Assembly (NCBI RefSeq): GCF_011752625.1
Contig: NZ_VWXD01000012.1
Coordinates: forward strand, 51,908-115,907
Reading direction: 5' to 3'
Length of the DNA: 64,000 bases
DNA from: Candidatus Pantoea formicae
GTDB taxonomy: Bacteria; Pseudomonadota; Gammaproteobacteria; Enterobacterales; Enterobacteriaceae
The notes below the pieces were generated by a model. That model was not told where the DNA came from. It did no database searches and saw only the letters and a program-made list of their open reading frames with translations. Both the position numbers and the translations under genes were made by a program. Below, in pieces: positions 51,211 through 61,291 of this stretch (its first letter is position 1; the number at the start of each line of letters is the position of its first letter).

Positions 51211-51232
51211 TATAATGCACTAACTTGGTGCA
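51211..51232 (+). promoter_or_regulatory. glnL promoter -10 and overlapping NtrC site
   Basis: TATAAT at 51211-51216 is directly followed by TGCACTAACTTGGTGCA (51216-51232), a near-perfect palindromic NtrC site over the expected transcription start. NtrC would repress glnLp here, as in E. coli, limiting its own synthesis when nitrogen is sufficient. Confidence 0.85.
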
Positions 51233-51244
51233 GAGGAACGCTGT

Positions 51245-52294
51245 ATGGCAACTGGCACGCTGCCCGATGCGGGGCAGATTCTTAACTCTCTAATCAACAG
51301 TATTTTGCTGGTCGATAACGATCTGGTTATCCATTATGCCAATCCGGCTGCACAGCAATTACTGGCGCAAAGCTCACGAAAATTATTCGGCACGCCATTA
51401 CCGGAATTAACGGGTTATTTTTCGCTGAACATTGAGGTCATGAGCGAGAGTCTTGGAGCCGGCCAGGGCTTTACCGACAGCGAAGTGACTTTGGTCGTTG
51501 ATGGTCGCGCACATATTATGTCGCTGACGGCACAACGTCTGCCTGATGGCCTTATTTTGCTGGAAATGGCGCCGATGGATAATCAACGTCGCCTGAGCCA
51601 GGAACAGCTGCAACATGCACAGCAGGTCGCCGCCCGAGATTTAGTCCGCGGACTGGCGCATGAAATTAAAAACCCGCTGGGGGGATTACGTGGCGCGGCG
51701 CAGTTACTGACCCGAGCCCTGCCCGACCCGTCGCTGCATGAATACACCCGCATCATCATTGAACAGGCAGACCGCCTGCGCAATCTGGTTGATCGCCTGC
51801 TCGGACCGCAACAACCTGGCATGCATGTCACACAAAGCATTCATCAGGTGGCCGAGCGTGTTGTCAATCTGGTCTCGATGGAATTACCGGAAAACGTCTC
51901 GCTGGTGCGTGATTACGACCCCAGCCTGCCGGAGTTGCCACACGATCCCGATCAGATTGAACAAGTGCTGCTCAACGTCGTTCGCAATGCACTACAGGCG
52001 CTGGGTGAAGAAGGCGGCACTATCGTGATCCGCACGCGTACGGCCTTTCAGCTCACGCTGCACGGCACGCGCTATCGCCTGGTGGCGCGCATTGATATTG
52101 AAGATGATGGCCCGGGCATTCCAGCCCAGTTACAAGACACGCTGTTTTATCCGATGGTCAGCGGACGCGAAGGTGGCACCGGTTTAGGCCTCTCCATCGC
52201 CCGCAGTCTGATCGATCAGCATTCGGGAAAAATAGAATTTAACAGTTGGCCAGGACACACCGAATTCTCGGTTTACCTGCCTATTCGCCAGTGA
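51245..52294 (+). CDS. glnL: Nitrogen regulation sensor kinase NtrB (GlnL)
   Basis: NtrB phosphorylates NtrC when glutamine is scarce and dephosphorylates it with PII. The 349 residues hold an N-terminal PAS domain (SILLVDNDLVIHYANPAAQQ), the H-box GLAHEIKNPLGGLRG with the phospho-accepting histidine, the N-box VLLNVVRNALQAL and G-boxes DIEDDGPGIPAQL and GGTGLGLSIARS. No membrane segment, as expected. Seven bases separate it from glnG. Confidence 0.97.
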   Translation: MATGTLPDAGQILNSLINSILLVDNDLVIHYANPAAQQLLAQSSRKLFGTPLPELTGYFSLNIEVMSESLGAGQGFTDSEVTLVVDGRAHIMSLTAQRLPDGLILLEMAPMDNQRRLSQEQLQHAQQVAARDLVRGLAHEIKNPLGGLRGAAQLLTRALPDPSLHEYTRIIIEQADRLRNLVDRLLGPQQPGMHVTQSIHQVAERVVNLVSMELPENVSLVRDYDPSLPELPHDPDQIEQVLLNVVRNALQALGEEGGTIVIRTRTAFQLTLHGTRYRLVARIDIEDDGPGIPAQLQDTLFYPMVSGREGGTGLGLSIARSLIDQHSGKIEFNSWPGHTEFSVYLPIRQ

Positions 52295-52301
52295 GGTTTC
52301 T

Positions 52302-53711
<1,410 letters not shown>

Positions 53712-53719
53712 GTGAACAG

Positions 53720-53742
53720 GGGGAGCGGATGCTCCCCTTCTT
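53720..53742. terminator. Bidirectional hairpin between glnG and hemN
   Basis: GGGGAGC, loop GGAT, GCTCCCC followed by TTCTTAT ends the glnLG transcript. The hairpin reaches the stop codon of convergent hemN, leaving no free spacer. Confidence 0.75.
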
Positions 53743-55114
53743 ATATCACGCGGGAAAATTGCTGCTGGCGTACCCTCTGGCGCAGATAGCGATCGAAGCA
53801 CATACAGATATTGCGGATCAGCAAGCGTCCGACACCTGTTACCTGCAAACTGCGATCTCGCTGCTCAAGCAAACCATCTGCCATCAGCGGTGCTAAGAGT
53901 GCCAAATCCTCTGAAAAATAGGCCTCAAACTCCACTGACCATCGCGCTTCGATTGTCGAAAAATCCAGTGAGAAATGACAAATCAGCGCCTTAATCACCT
54001 CACGACGCAGGCAGTCATCTTCACTTAACGTAAGCCCACGCCATAACGCATTGCCGCGCTGCTCCACATCGCCGTAATACGCCTTCAACTCTTTCTGATT
54101 CTGCGCATAGCTATCACCCAGCATGCTAATGGCTGATACGCCAAAACCGAGCAGATCGCTCTCTCCCTGCGTGGTGTAACCCTGGAAGTTACGATGCAGA
54201 ACCCCGTCACGCTGCGCCACTGCCAACTCATCCTGTGGCTTGGCGAAGTGATCCATTCCAATGAACTGGTAGCCTGCACCGGTTAACGTTGCGATGGTTT
54301 GTTGCAGGATGAGCAGCTTCTGTGCCGCATTTGGCAACTCGTCATCTTTGATCTTACGTTGTGCCGCAAACAGCGTGGGCATATGCGCGTAGTTGAATAC
54401 GCTGAGGCGATCGGGGTTCAATGCAATCACCCTCTGTAGGGTGAAGGCAAAGCTTTCAGGCGTCTGCAACGGCAGGCCGTAGATCAGATCAAGGCTTATG
54501 GAGCGAAAGCCTTGGGCACGTGCCCGCTGTACCAGCGCGAAGATGGTGTCTTCGTCCTGCACGCGATTGACGCGTTCCTGTACGGCTTTATTAAAGTCCT
54601 GCACGCCCATGCTGATACGATTAAAACCCTCTGCGCGAAGATGATCGATCATCTCCAGCTCAATTTCGCGGGGATCGACCTCGATCGACATTTCAGCATC
54701 TTCAGTGATAGAAAAATGGCTGCGTAGCAGCGCCACCAGCCGACTGATTTGAACGGAATTCAGGAATGTTGGCGTACCCCCGCCCCAATGCAGCTGCGTC
54801 ACGCGGCGACCCGCAAATTGGGGAGCTCGCTGACGGATCTCCTGCTCCAGCACATCAAGATAGCGATCGGCTTTGTGGAGCTGGCGCGTCACAATCTTAT
54901 TGCAGCCGCAGAAGTAGCACAGACGATGGCAGAAGGGAATGTGTACATAGAGCGACAGGGAACGCTCAGGGTAGCGTTCAACCGCAGCGCGAAAATCGAC
55001 CTCACCAAAGTTCTCATCGAACTCTAGTGCGGTAGGATACGAGGTGTAGCGCGGGCCCGCATAATTGTATTTTTCAACGAGCGGCTGATCCCATTCAATC
55101 TGCTGCGATGACAT
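53741..55114 (-). CDS. hemN: Oxygen-independent coproporphyrinogen III oxidase
   Basis: HemN decarboxylates coproporphyrinogen III anaerobically in heme synthesis. It is a radical SAM enzyme; the iron-sulfur cysteines lie in HIPFCHRLCYFCGCNKI (CxxxCxxC). ATG 55114 (MSSQQIEWDQPL) gives 457 residues, the E. coli length, with AAGGAG 7 bases upstream; GTG 55120 is the other in-frame option. YTTQGESDLLGFGVSAIS and the C-terminal LLIRNICMCFDRYLRQ are characteristic. Confidence 0.96.
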   Translation of the reverse strand: MSSQQIEWDQPLVEKYNYAGPRYTSYPTALEFDENFGEVDFRAAVERYPERSLSLYVHIPFCHRLCYFCGCNKIVTRQLHKADRYLDVLEQEIRQRAPQFAGRRVTQLHWGGGTPTFLNSVQISRLVALLRSHFSITEDAEMSIEVDPREIELEMIDHLRAEGFNRISMGVQDFNKAVQERVNRVQDEDTIFALVQRARAQGFRSISLDLIYGLPLQTPESFAFTLQRVIALNPDRLSVFNYAHMPTLFAAQRKIKDDELPNAAQKLLILQQTIATLTGAGYQFIGMDHFAKPQDELAVAQRDGVLHRNFQGYTTQGESDLLGFGVSAISMLGDSYAQNQKELKAYYGDVEQRGNALWRGLTLSEDDCLRREVIKALICHFSLDFSTIEARWSVEFEAYFSEDLALLAPLMADGLLEQRDRSLQVTGVGRLLIRNICMCFDRYLRQRVRQQQFSRVI

Positions 55115-55116
55115 GC

Positions 55117-55323
55117 TCACTCCTTAGGGTGACGTCGTCTGAGAGAGGGTCGCGTAGCAGAAGAGTGGATGAAGCGATGTGCCGTACGCCGGCGTAAACG
55201 CGACTTCAGACGCGACAGGCGACGTAGTTTAAACAATAACCACAGGAGATAACATGTCAGTAGCAGCGCTAAAATTGATCCAGGCCAAAGCATAGGCAAA
55301 TACCTGTTTAGCGCGGCATGCAC
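55117..55323 (-). CDS. Possible small basic membrane protein upstream of hemN
   Basis: I do not recognise this gene. From GTG 55323 it has 68 codons, from ATG 55293 58 codons (MLWPGSILALLLTCYLLWLL). One N-terminal membrane helix is followed by a tail very rich in arginine and lysine (LRRLSRLKSRLRRRTAHRF). Its TGA ends 2 bases before the hemN ATG and the hemN ribosome binding site lies in its last codons, so translation would be coupled. Against it: no clear start signal of its own and possible simple composition. Confidence 0.45.
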   Translation of the reverse strand: MHAALNRYLPMLWPGSILALLLTCYLLWLLFKLRRLSRLKSRLRRRTAHRFIHSSATRPSLRRRHPKE

Positions 55324-55351
55324 AAAAGCACATGCCGATCAAAATAGACGT

Positions 55352-55873
55352 TTAGTTGCCTTTCAGCAGACGCATCATATCTTCTTCAGCCTGCTCATCT
55401 TCAGCTTCGTCGTCGAGCGCGATGCCGAGGGTTTCCATCAGCTCGTCGATGCGATCCAGCGTTTGATCCAGCCAGGCTTGATCTTCACCGCTCAGCGTCT
55501 CGCCGTTCTCCAGGCGATCCAGCAGCGTATCAAGACGCTCGTCGTTTTCCAGCTTAGCCAGCTCTTCCTGCGGGCTTAAGCGAACTTTTTCCGCTTTCGG
55601 CTTGGCTTTGACCGCGGGTTTCTTCTCTGGCTGGGTTTTGCCATCGGCCACCAGCGCAATCGGCTTTTTGCTGCCTACACGTGGGTCCTGGCTTTTTTTA
55701 CCCTGTCCTTTCTGCGCGGCTTGCGCTTCTGGATTCGCGCGGCTGCCCGCTTTATGGCCGCTGTGCTTTTTATCGCGTTTACGATCGCGTGCTTCCTGAT
55801 TCAGTTCTTCACGCGATTTGCGTTTGGTTTTAGCAGCAGGTTTGCCACGCTGGGCTTGTGCAGGTTGCTTCAT
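55352..55873 (-). CDS. yihI: Der GTPase-activating protein YihI
   Basis: YihI stimulates the GTPase Der and so modulates 50S ribosome assembly. The 173 residues show a highly basic N-terminal half (QRGKPAAKTKRKSREELNQE, KRDKKHSGHKAGSR) and an acidic C-terminal half (LSPQEELAKLENDERLDTLL, DEAEDEQAEEDMMRLL), the typical bipolar composition. It sits upstream of the small frame and hemN, as in E. coli, and downstream of csrC. Confidence 0.93.
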   Translation of the reverse strand: MKQPAQAQRGKPAAKTKRKSREELNQEARDRKRDKKHSGHKAGSRANPEAQAAQKGQGKKSQDPRVGSKKPIALVADGKTQPEKKPAVKAKPKAEKVRLSPQEELAKLENDERLDTLLDRLENGETLSGEDQAWLDQTLDRIDELMETLGIALDDEAEDEQAEEDMMRLLKGN

Positions 55874-55945
55874 GGTGTCCGGTCTCAGTCATGCTCAGTG
55901 AATTCAGTATAGAATTGCGGCGAAATCTAGCAGAAAGCGGGCAAA

Positions 55946-56172
55946 GAAAAAAGGCGACAGCCTATGCTATCGCCTTATTTCGCACCTTCTTATGAAGGAA
56001 TGACGTTATATATCCTTTACGGCTCACAACGTCCCGGTTGCTCCTTCGCCCAATCGCTCCTGCGATGACTCCTTATCCCTGTCCGACTCTTTCCTGAATC
56101 GTATCCTGCCATGCTCATGGTCATCCTCGACGCTCCTGAGCGCATCATCCTGATGGGTGCCGCCGTGCACTG
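55946..56172 (-). ncRNA. csrC: CsrC small RNA
   Basis: CsrC sequesters the translational regulator CsrA. On the minus strand this stretch holds about ten GGA motifs, most as AGGA, several presented in hairpin loops such as CGCTC-AG-GAGCG and TCGC-AGGA-GCGA, the form CsrA binds. It ends in a terminator GGCGATAGC...GCTGTCGCC plus T-run like the E. coli csrC terminator. The position between yihI and engB and the orientation equal those of E. coli csrC. The 5' end is estimated from a promoter (TTGTTC, 16 bases, TACATT) at 56179-56206 and is uncertain by several bases. Confidence 0.88.
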
Positions 56173-56178
56173 ACACCA

Positions 56179-56217
56179 AATGTAGACCAACCAGTAAAAT
56201 GAACAAGTGGGACTTGT
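56179..56217 (-). promoter_or_regulatory. csrC promoter with upstream palindrome
   Basis: Leftward, -35 TTGTTC (56201-56206) and -10 TACATT (56179-56184) are 16 bases apart. A perfect inverted repeat ACAAGT-GGG-ACTTGT (56203-56217) overlaps the -35. E. coli csrC is activated by UvrY and others; the palindrome does not match the UvrY site I know (TGTAAG-type), so its ligand is open. Confidence 0.55.
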
Positions 56218-56428
56218 CTCTAATTTAGAATGGTATTTTTCAATTTTTTATTAATGCATTGAAATTTAATAATAAAAAATAAAATGAACATTGTATTAAA
56301 GGGTAATGACTGGCAGTAGTAATCGTCGATCTCTTACAAAATAGCGCGTTAAGACGCCATCGGGTACTTTTGCGCCATAACAGGTATAATCAGCTCAATT
56401 GATCGAATCACTCTGCTGGAGTTCTACT

Positions 56429-57070
56429 TTGTCTGCTTTGAATTATCACATGACCCATTTCGTGCTCAGCGCCCCAGATATTCGCCATTTACCGGCGGAT
56501 GTGGGCATTGAGGTCGCCTTTGCCGGGCGCTCTAACGCAGGCAAATCCAGCGCGTTGAATACCATCACCAACCAGAAAAGCCTTGCGCGTACCAGTAAAA
56601 CGCCTGGCCGTACTCAGCTCATCAACCTGTTTCAGGTTGTTGAGGGGAAAACCCTGGTCGATTTACCGGGCTATGGTTACGCCGAAGTTCCCGAAGAGAT
56701 GAAGCGCAAATGGCAGCGTGCACTGTCTGAATATTTGCAGAAACGTCAGGCATTGAAAGGCTTGGTGGTGCTGATGGATATCCGCCATCCACTGAAAGAC
56801 CTCGATCAAAATATGATTGAGTGGGCAGTACAGAGCGGCATTCCGGTGCTGGTGCTGTTAACGAAGGCAGATAAATTGGCTTCGGGTGCGCGTAAAGCCC
56901 AGTTGAATATGGTGCGTGAAGCCGCACTCGGATTTATGGGCGATGTGCAGGTAGAGATGTTCTCATCGCTGAAAAAGCTGGGCGTTGATGTCGTTCGCCG
57001 CAAACTGGACACCTGGTTCAGCGAGCTGGAACCGGCACAAGAAGGTGAGGAAGAAACGCCATCTTCGTGA
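56429..57070 (+). CDS. engB: Ribosome biogenesis GTPase EngB (YihA/YsxC)
   Basis: EngB is an essential TRAFAC GTPase for 50S subunit assembly. The start is a TTG at 56429 (SALNYHMTHFVLSAPDIRHL) with CTGGAG upstream; 213 residues. G1 GRSNAGKSSALN, G3 DLPGYGYAEVPEEM and G4 LTKADKL are present. The longer frame from 56399 lacks similarity. It is divergent from csrC and convergent with spf. Confidence 0.95.
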   Translation: MSALNYHMTHFVLSAPDIRHLPADVGIEVAFAGRSNAGKSSALNTITNQKSLARTSKTPGRTQLINLFQVVEGKTLVDLPGYGYAEVPEEMKRKWQRALSEYLQKRQALKGLVVLMDIRHPLKDLDQNMIEWAVQSGIPVLVLLTKADKLASGARKAQLNMVREAALGFMGDVQVEMFSSLKKLGVDVVRRKLDTWFSELEPAQEGEEETPSS

Positions 57071-57074
57071 TGTG

Positions 57075-57100
57075 AAAAGCGGGTTTAAGCCCGCTTTTTC
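57075..57100 (+). terminator. engB terminator
   Basis: AAAAGCGGG, loop TTTAAG, CCCGCTTTT followed by T and C. It lies 4 bases after the engB stop and in front of the convergent spf gene's end. Confidence 0.85.
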
Positions 57101-57113
57101 AGAAAAAGCCCAA

Positions 57114-57221
57114 TAAAAAACGCCCCAGTCATAAATGACTGGGGCGGCTAAATATTCAGCCAAATCCGATTACGTGAAGTAAAAGGTCTGAAAGATAGAA
57201 CATCTTACCTCTGTACCCTAC
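57114..57221 (-). ncRNA. spf: Spot 42 small RNA
   Basis: Spot 42 base-pairs through Hfq with mRNAs for carbon uptake and metabolism (for example galK, gltA) and mediates part of catabolite repression. The minus strand reads GTAGGGTACAGAGGTAAGAT at its 5' end, keeps the unstructured pairing regions, and ends with GCCCCAGTCA...TGACTGGGGC and a T-run. It differs from the E. coli 109-nt RNA in very few bases and is 108 nt by my count. It lies downstream of polA as in E. coli. Confidence 0.97.
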
Positions 57222-57228
57222 GCGATGA

Positions 57229-57257
57229 ACTTTACCTGATTTTTCCTGACCAACAAA
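57229..57257 (-). promoter_or_regulatory. spf promoter
   Basis: TTTGTT (57252-57257) and TAAAGT (57229-57234) are 17 bases apart, with the transcript starting 8 bases further. In E. coli cAMP-CRP represses this promoter; TGTGACGTACTTGGTA upstream (around 57303-57318) is at best a half CRP site. Confidence 0.6.
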
Positions 57258-57478
57258 GGTTTTTTTGTTGTTAAGTTTCAGGAAACGACATCTTTTTTAC
57301 CAAGTACGTCACACTTTGACTCATGGCATGTAGTTTAATTACTAAAAAAATGCTTAGGCTATAGAGAGTTACAAAACGCGTATTTAACCAGCGGCTTTGA
57401 CAGGTTGCTGAACCGATTAAGTAAACTTTTTTCTTATGACGACATCGGCGACCTGGATAAGCCGCCGATAGTGCCTTA

Positions 57479-60268
57479 TCAGTGCGCCTGATCCCAGTTA
57501 TCGCCCATACCGACTTCAACCTGCAGCGGTACATCTAACTTCATGCTGCTTTCCATTAGTTGGCGGATTTTGGCACTGGCGCTCTCTACCACATCATTGT
57601 GAATCTCAAACACCAATTCATCGTGTACCTGCATGATCATCTTCACCGCATCGTCTTGCTGCTGCAGTAACCAGCCATCCACGGCAATCATGGCACGTTT
57701 GATAATGTCTGCTGCTGTACCTTGCATTGGGGCATTGATCGCCGCGCGCTCGGCCGCTTTACGACGAATGGCGTTGCTGGAGTTGATGTCTGGCAACCAC
57801 AAGCGGCGGCCATCCAGCGTTTCAACGTAACCCTTCTCAGCAGCCTGCGCGCGAGTCTCTTCCATATAACGCAACACACCCGGATAGCGTTCAAAGTAGA
57901 GATCCATATACTTTTTCGCTTCTCCTGCACCGATATTCAACTGGCGCGACAAACCAAACGCACTCATCCCGTAAATCAGGCCGAAGTTTATGGCCTTGGC
58001 GCTGCGGCGCTGCTCGCTTGAGACTTTGCTCAGCGCGACACCAAAGACTTCTGACGCCGTCGCGCGGTGAATATCTTCACCTTGGGCAAAGGCGTCCAAC
58101 AAACCTTTGTCCTGCGACAGGTGTGCCATGATACGCAGTTCAATTTGCGAGTAGTCAGCAGCAACAATGCGCTTATCAGCACCCGCAATAAACGCCTGAC
58201 GAATACGGCGCCCTTCATCATTACGTACCGGAATATTTTGCAAGTTCGGATCGGTGGACGAGAGTCGCCCGGTTGCCGTTACGGCCTGATGATAAGACGT
58301 GTGTACGCGACCCGTAATCGGATTGATCATCAGTGGCAGTTTATCGGTATACGTCGATTTCAGCTTCGACAGACCGCGATGCTCCAGAATAACTTTTGGC
58401 AGTGGATAGTCGAGTGCCAGCTCAGCCAGCACTTCTTCACTGGTAGACGGCGCACCGCCTGGCGTTTTCTTAGTAGGCTTAATCCCCTGCTTTTCAAACA
58501 GAATGGTTTGCAGCTGTTTAGTAGACGAGAGGTTAAAGGGTTCCCCCGCTAACTCGTGTGCTTTCAGCTCAAGTTCAGCCAGGCGAGTCGTTAACTCCTG
58601 CGAGTGCTTCGCCAGAATATTTTGATCGATTAACACGCCATTACGTTCTACGCGTGAAATGACCGTGACCAGTGGAATTTCAATATCTGTGAAGACCTGC
58701 TTCGGACCCGCTTCCTGTTCCAGTTTTGGCCACATTTGCAGATGTAGTTGCAGGGTGACATCAGCATCTTCCGCGGCGTAGTGAGCAGCCTGCTCAATAG
58801 CAATCTGGTTGAAGGTCAGCTGATTTTTACCTTTTCCCGCGATCTCTTCGAAAGTGACCGTTTTATGATTGAGCCAACGCGCTGCGAGGCTATCCATATC
58901 ATGCTTACCGCCGACGCTGTTCAGGCAGTATGATTCCAGCATGGTGTCGAATTTTATGCCGTTCAGCTCAATATCGTAGTTCTTCAGCACACCACGGTCG
59001 TATTTGAGGTTTTGCCCCACTTTCGCCGCTTTGGCATCTTCCAATAAAGGTTTGAGCCGTTTTAGTACTTCATTACGATCTAACTGGTCTGGCGCATCCA
59101 GATAGTCATGGCCCACAGGAAGATAAGCAGCCTCACCCGGTGCGGTGGCAAAGGAAAGACCAATGATATTCGCGCTCCACGAATCCAAAGAATCTGTTTC
59201 GAGATCGAAGGCAAACAACTCCGCTTTTTTCAGCTTCTGCAGCCATTCGCTAAAGGTTGCCTCATCAAGAATGGTGACGTAACCGTCTGATGACAGCACG
59301 CTGGCTGCTTCAACAGCCTCAACCGCAGGTTCACTAGCCAGCGATTTCTGCGCCTGCACGTTGCTCTTTTTGCCCTGCAGCCAAGTGCCGTCCTGTAAAT
59401 CGCTGATCCAACGTTTAAATTCATAGCGGCCGAAGAGATTTTGCAGTTTTTCAACGTCCGGCTCGTTGACGGTGAGTTGCTCACAACCCAGTTCCAGTTC
59501 AACGTCAGTTTTAATGGTCGCCAGCTGATAGGACAGGAATGCGACCTCACGGTTTTGCTCCAGCTTCGCTGCCATGGTTTTCGCGCCACGGAACGAGAGG
59601 TCAGCGACTTTTTCCAGGTTATCGTAGATGGACTGCATGCCGCCCAAGCCCTGCAACAGGGCCTGCGCGGTTTTCTCTCCCACGCCTGGCACGCCAGGAA
59701 TGTTATCCGAGCTATCGCCCATCATGGCGAGGAAATCGATAATCAATGAAGGAGGTACGCCATACTTCTGCTCAACCTCTTCCGGGCCTAGTACCGTATT
59801 GGTCATGGTGTTGATCAGCGTAATGCCTGGCGTAACCAACTGTGCCATGTCTTTATCACCGGTACTGATCAGGACCGCTCGGCCCTGTTTCTCAGCTTCC
59901 AGCGCCAGCGTGCCAATAACGTCATCCGCTTCAACGCCGGTGACCGCTAATAATGGCAGCCCCATCGCTTTTACCATCTCATGCAAGGGCTCAATCTGCG
60001 CACGCAGATCATCAGGCATGGGTGGGCGATGGGATTTGTAATGCTCGAATAGCTCATCCCTGAAGGTTTTTCCTTTTGCATCGAAGACCACAGCCACATG
60101 GCTTGGCTGATACTGCATCAACAAGCTCTTCAGCATGTTGAGCACACCATACATGGCGCCTGTTGGCTCGCCAGCACTGTTCGTCAGCGGCGGAAAGGCA
60201 TGATACGCCCGGTAGAGATAGGAGGATCCGTCTACCAGAATCAGGGGATTTTCTGCAATTTGCGCCAT
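57479..60268 (-). CDS. polA: DNA polymerase I
   Basis: Pol I fills gaps, removes RNA primers and supports repair. The 929 residues comprise the 5'-3' exonuclease (LILVDGSSYLYRAYHAF, GDKDMAQLVT, MMGDSSDNIPGVPGVG), the 3'-5' exonuclease (LFAFDLETDSLD, YAAEDADVTLQL) and the polymerase domain with motif A DYSQIELRIMAHLSQD, the O-helix KAINFGLIYGMS and motif C MQVHDELVFEIH. All catalytic carboxylates are present, so it has full proofreading. Spot 42 lies downstream. Confidence 0.98.
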   Translation of the reverse strand: MAQIAENPLILVDGSSYLYRAYHAFPPLTNSAGEPTGAMYGVLNMLKSLLMQYQPSHVAVVFDAKGKTFRDELFEHYKSHRPPMPDDLRAQIEPLHEMVKAMGLPLLAVTGVEADDVIGTLALEAEKQGRAVLISTGDKDMAQLVTPGITLINTMTNTVLGPEEVEQKYGVPPSLIIDFLAMMGDSSDNIPGVPGVGEKTAQALLQGLGGMQSIYDNLEKVADLSFRGAKTMAAKLEQNREVAFLSYQLATIKTDVELELGCEQLTVNEPDVEKLQNLFGRYEFKRWISDLQDGTWLQGKKSNVQAQKSLASEPAVEAVEAASVLSSDGYVTILDEATFSEWLQKLKKAELFAFDLETDSLDSWSANIIGLSFATAPGEAAYLPVGHDYLDAPDQLDRNEVLKRLKPLLEDAKAAKVGQNLKYDRGVLKNYDIELNGIKFDTMLESYCLNSVGGKHDMDSLAARWLNHKTVTFEEIAGKGKNQLTFNQIAIEQAAHYAAEDADVTLQLHLQMWPKLEQEAGPKQVFTDIEIPLVTVISRVERNGVLIDQNILAKHSQELTTRLAELELKAHELAGEPFNLSSTKQLQTILFEKQGIKPTKKTPGGAPSTSEEVLAELALDYPLPKVILEHRGLSKLKSTYTDKLPLMINPITGRVHTSYHQAVTATGRLSSTDPNLQNIPVRNDEGRRIRQAFIAGADKRIVAADYSQIELRIMAHLSQDKGLLDAFAQGEDIHRATASEVFGVALSKVSSEQRRSAKAINFGLIYGMSAFGLSRQLNIGAGEAKKYMDLYFERYPGVLRYMEETRAQAAEKGYVETLDGRRLWLPDINSSNAIRRKAAERAAINAPMQGTAADIIKRAMIAVDGWLLQQQDDAVKMIMQVHDELVFEIHNDVVESASAKIRQLMESSMKLDVPLQVEVGMGDNWDQAH

Positions 60269-60397
60269 AGGTTCGTATTTTCTTCGTTGCGATAATCAGG
60301 GGTATAAGGATGCCACATCCAGAGAAGAATGTTGAATCCGTACGGGGAAGTGAGGATCTTTTTCACTGTTACGCGGCACGGATCGCAGGGATCAGAT

Positions 60398-60406
60398 TGT
60401 GGATAA
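60398..60406 (-). promoter_or_regulatory. Perfect DnaA box upstream of polA
   Basis: TGTGGATAA on the plus strand is the complement of the strict consensus TTATCCACA. It lies about 130 bases upstream of the polA start. DnaA has been reported to affect polA expression in E. coli, so it may be regulatory. Confidence 0.6.
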
Positions 60407-60596
60407 GTTTGTGCGTAAAAATCATAACGTATTGTTATTTACGTTAATTGCAATCATTTTACTTATAAAAGTTCTTTTTATTCAATGAACTATAAACTTA
60501 CCGTGATGCGTAGCCGCTTTTTGAAAAGGGGATCGTCCATGTGGATATTAAGCAGAGGCTGTACAGGAATATCATTTGTGCGACAAGATAAATGCA

Positions 60597-60623
60597 ACAA
60601 AAACGCCGACATTGTCGGCGTTT
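60597..60623 (-). terminator. dsbA terminator
   Basis: AAACGCCGAC, loop ATT, GTCGGCGTTT gives a 10-bp stem with a leftward T-run. It begins 12 bases after the dsbA stop codon. Confidence 0.88.
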
Positions 60624-60635
60624 AACTGAGCTGAA

Positions 60636-61265
60636 TTATTTCTTCTCAACCAGGAATTTCACTACGTTGGCATAATCGGCAACGAAATTGTCCATGGAGC
60701 TGGTATCCAGACCACCATTATTAACCATATATTTGCCGTTAACGAAGATCGCTGGCACGCCTTGCAGATTCAGATCTGAAGCCGCTTTCTGCTGCTGTGC
60801 GACCAGAGCTTTAACTGCAAAGCTGTTCCATGCCGCATCATAATCTTCAGAAGAGATGCCCGCAGCCTGGATGAAGGCCGCCTTCAGGCTTGCCGCATCA
60901 GTGATGGTTTGGGTTTTCTGGATGCCATCGAAAATTGTTGTAGTCACTTTGCTTTCGACACCGAGCGCCATCGCCACGGCCCATGCCTGAGTCACTACCG
61001 GACCGAAATCACCACCAAGGAAATCAACGTGGTACTTAGTGACTTTGGTATCCGCTGGCAGGTTCTTTTTCACTGCATCGCTCACGTGATAAACGCGTTC
61101 GAACTGGTAGCAGTGCGGACAGAAGAAGGAGAAAAACTCCAGCACCTGTGGCTCACCGGCAACGGGCTTAGGCAACGTGACGTATTGTTTGCCGTCATCA
61201 AATTGTGCCGCTGAAGCGCCAAATGCCAGCATTAATCCTACCAGCGCAAACATAATCTTTTTCAT
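60636..61265 (-). CDS. dsbA: Thiol:disulfide interchange protein DsbA
   Basis: DsbA oxidises cysteine pairs in periplasmic proteins. From ATG 61265 (MKKIMFALVGLMLAFGASAA) it has 209 residues with a Sec signal cleaved after ASA. The thioredoxin fold holds the CPHC active site in FFSFFCPHCYQF and the cis-proline in LQGVPAIFVNG. It follows srkA by 26 bases; the shared transcript is under envelope-stress control in E. coli. Confidence 0.97.
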   Translation of the reverse strand: MKKIMFALVGLMLAFGASAAQFDDGKQYVTLPKPVAGEPQVLEFFSFFCPHCYQFERVYHVSDAVKKNLPADTKVTKYHVDFLGGDFGPVVTQAWAVAMALGVESKVTTTIFDGIQKTQTITDAASLKAAFIQAAGISSEDYDAAWNSFAVKALVAQQQKAASDLNLQGVPAIFVNGKYMVNNGGLDTSSMDNFVADYANVVKFLVEKK

Positions 61266-61291
61266 CGTGAAAAAATCTCCTGAGTACATCA

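Larger units (their letters stand above)
60269..60635. other. polA-dsbA intergenic region
   Basis: This 367-base region carries the polA promoter (read leftward), a perfect DnaA box and the dsbA terminator. The middle (60420-60500) is AT-rich. No gene is visible. Confidence 0.5.
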
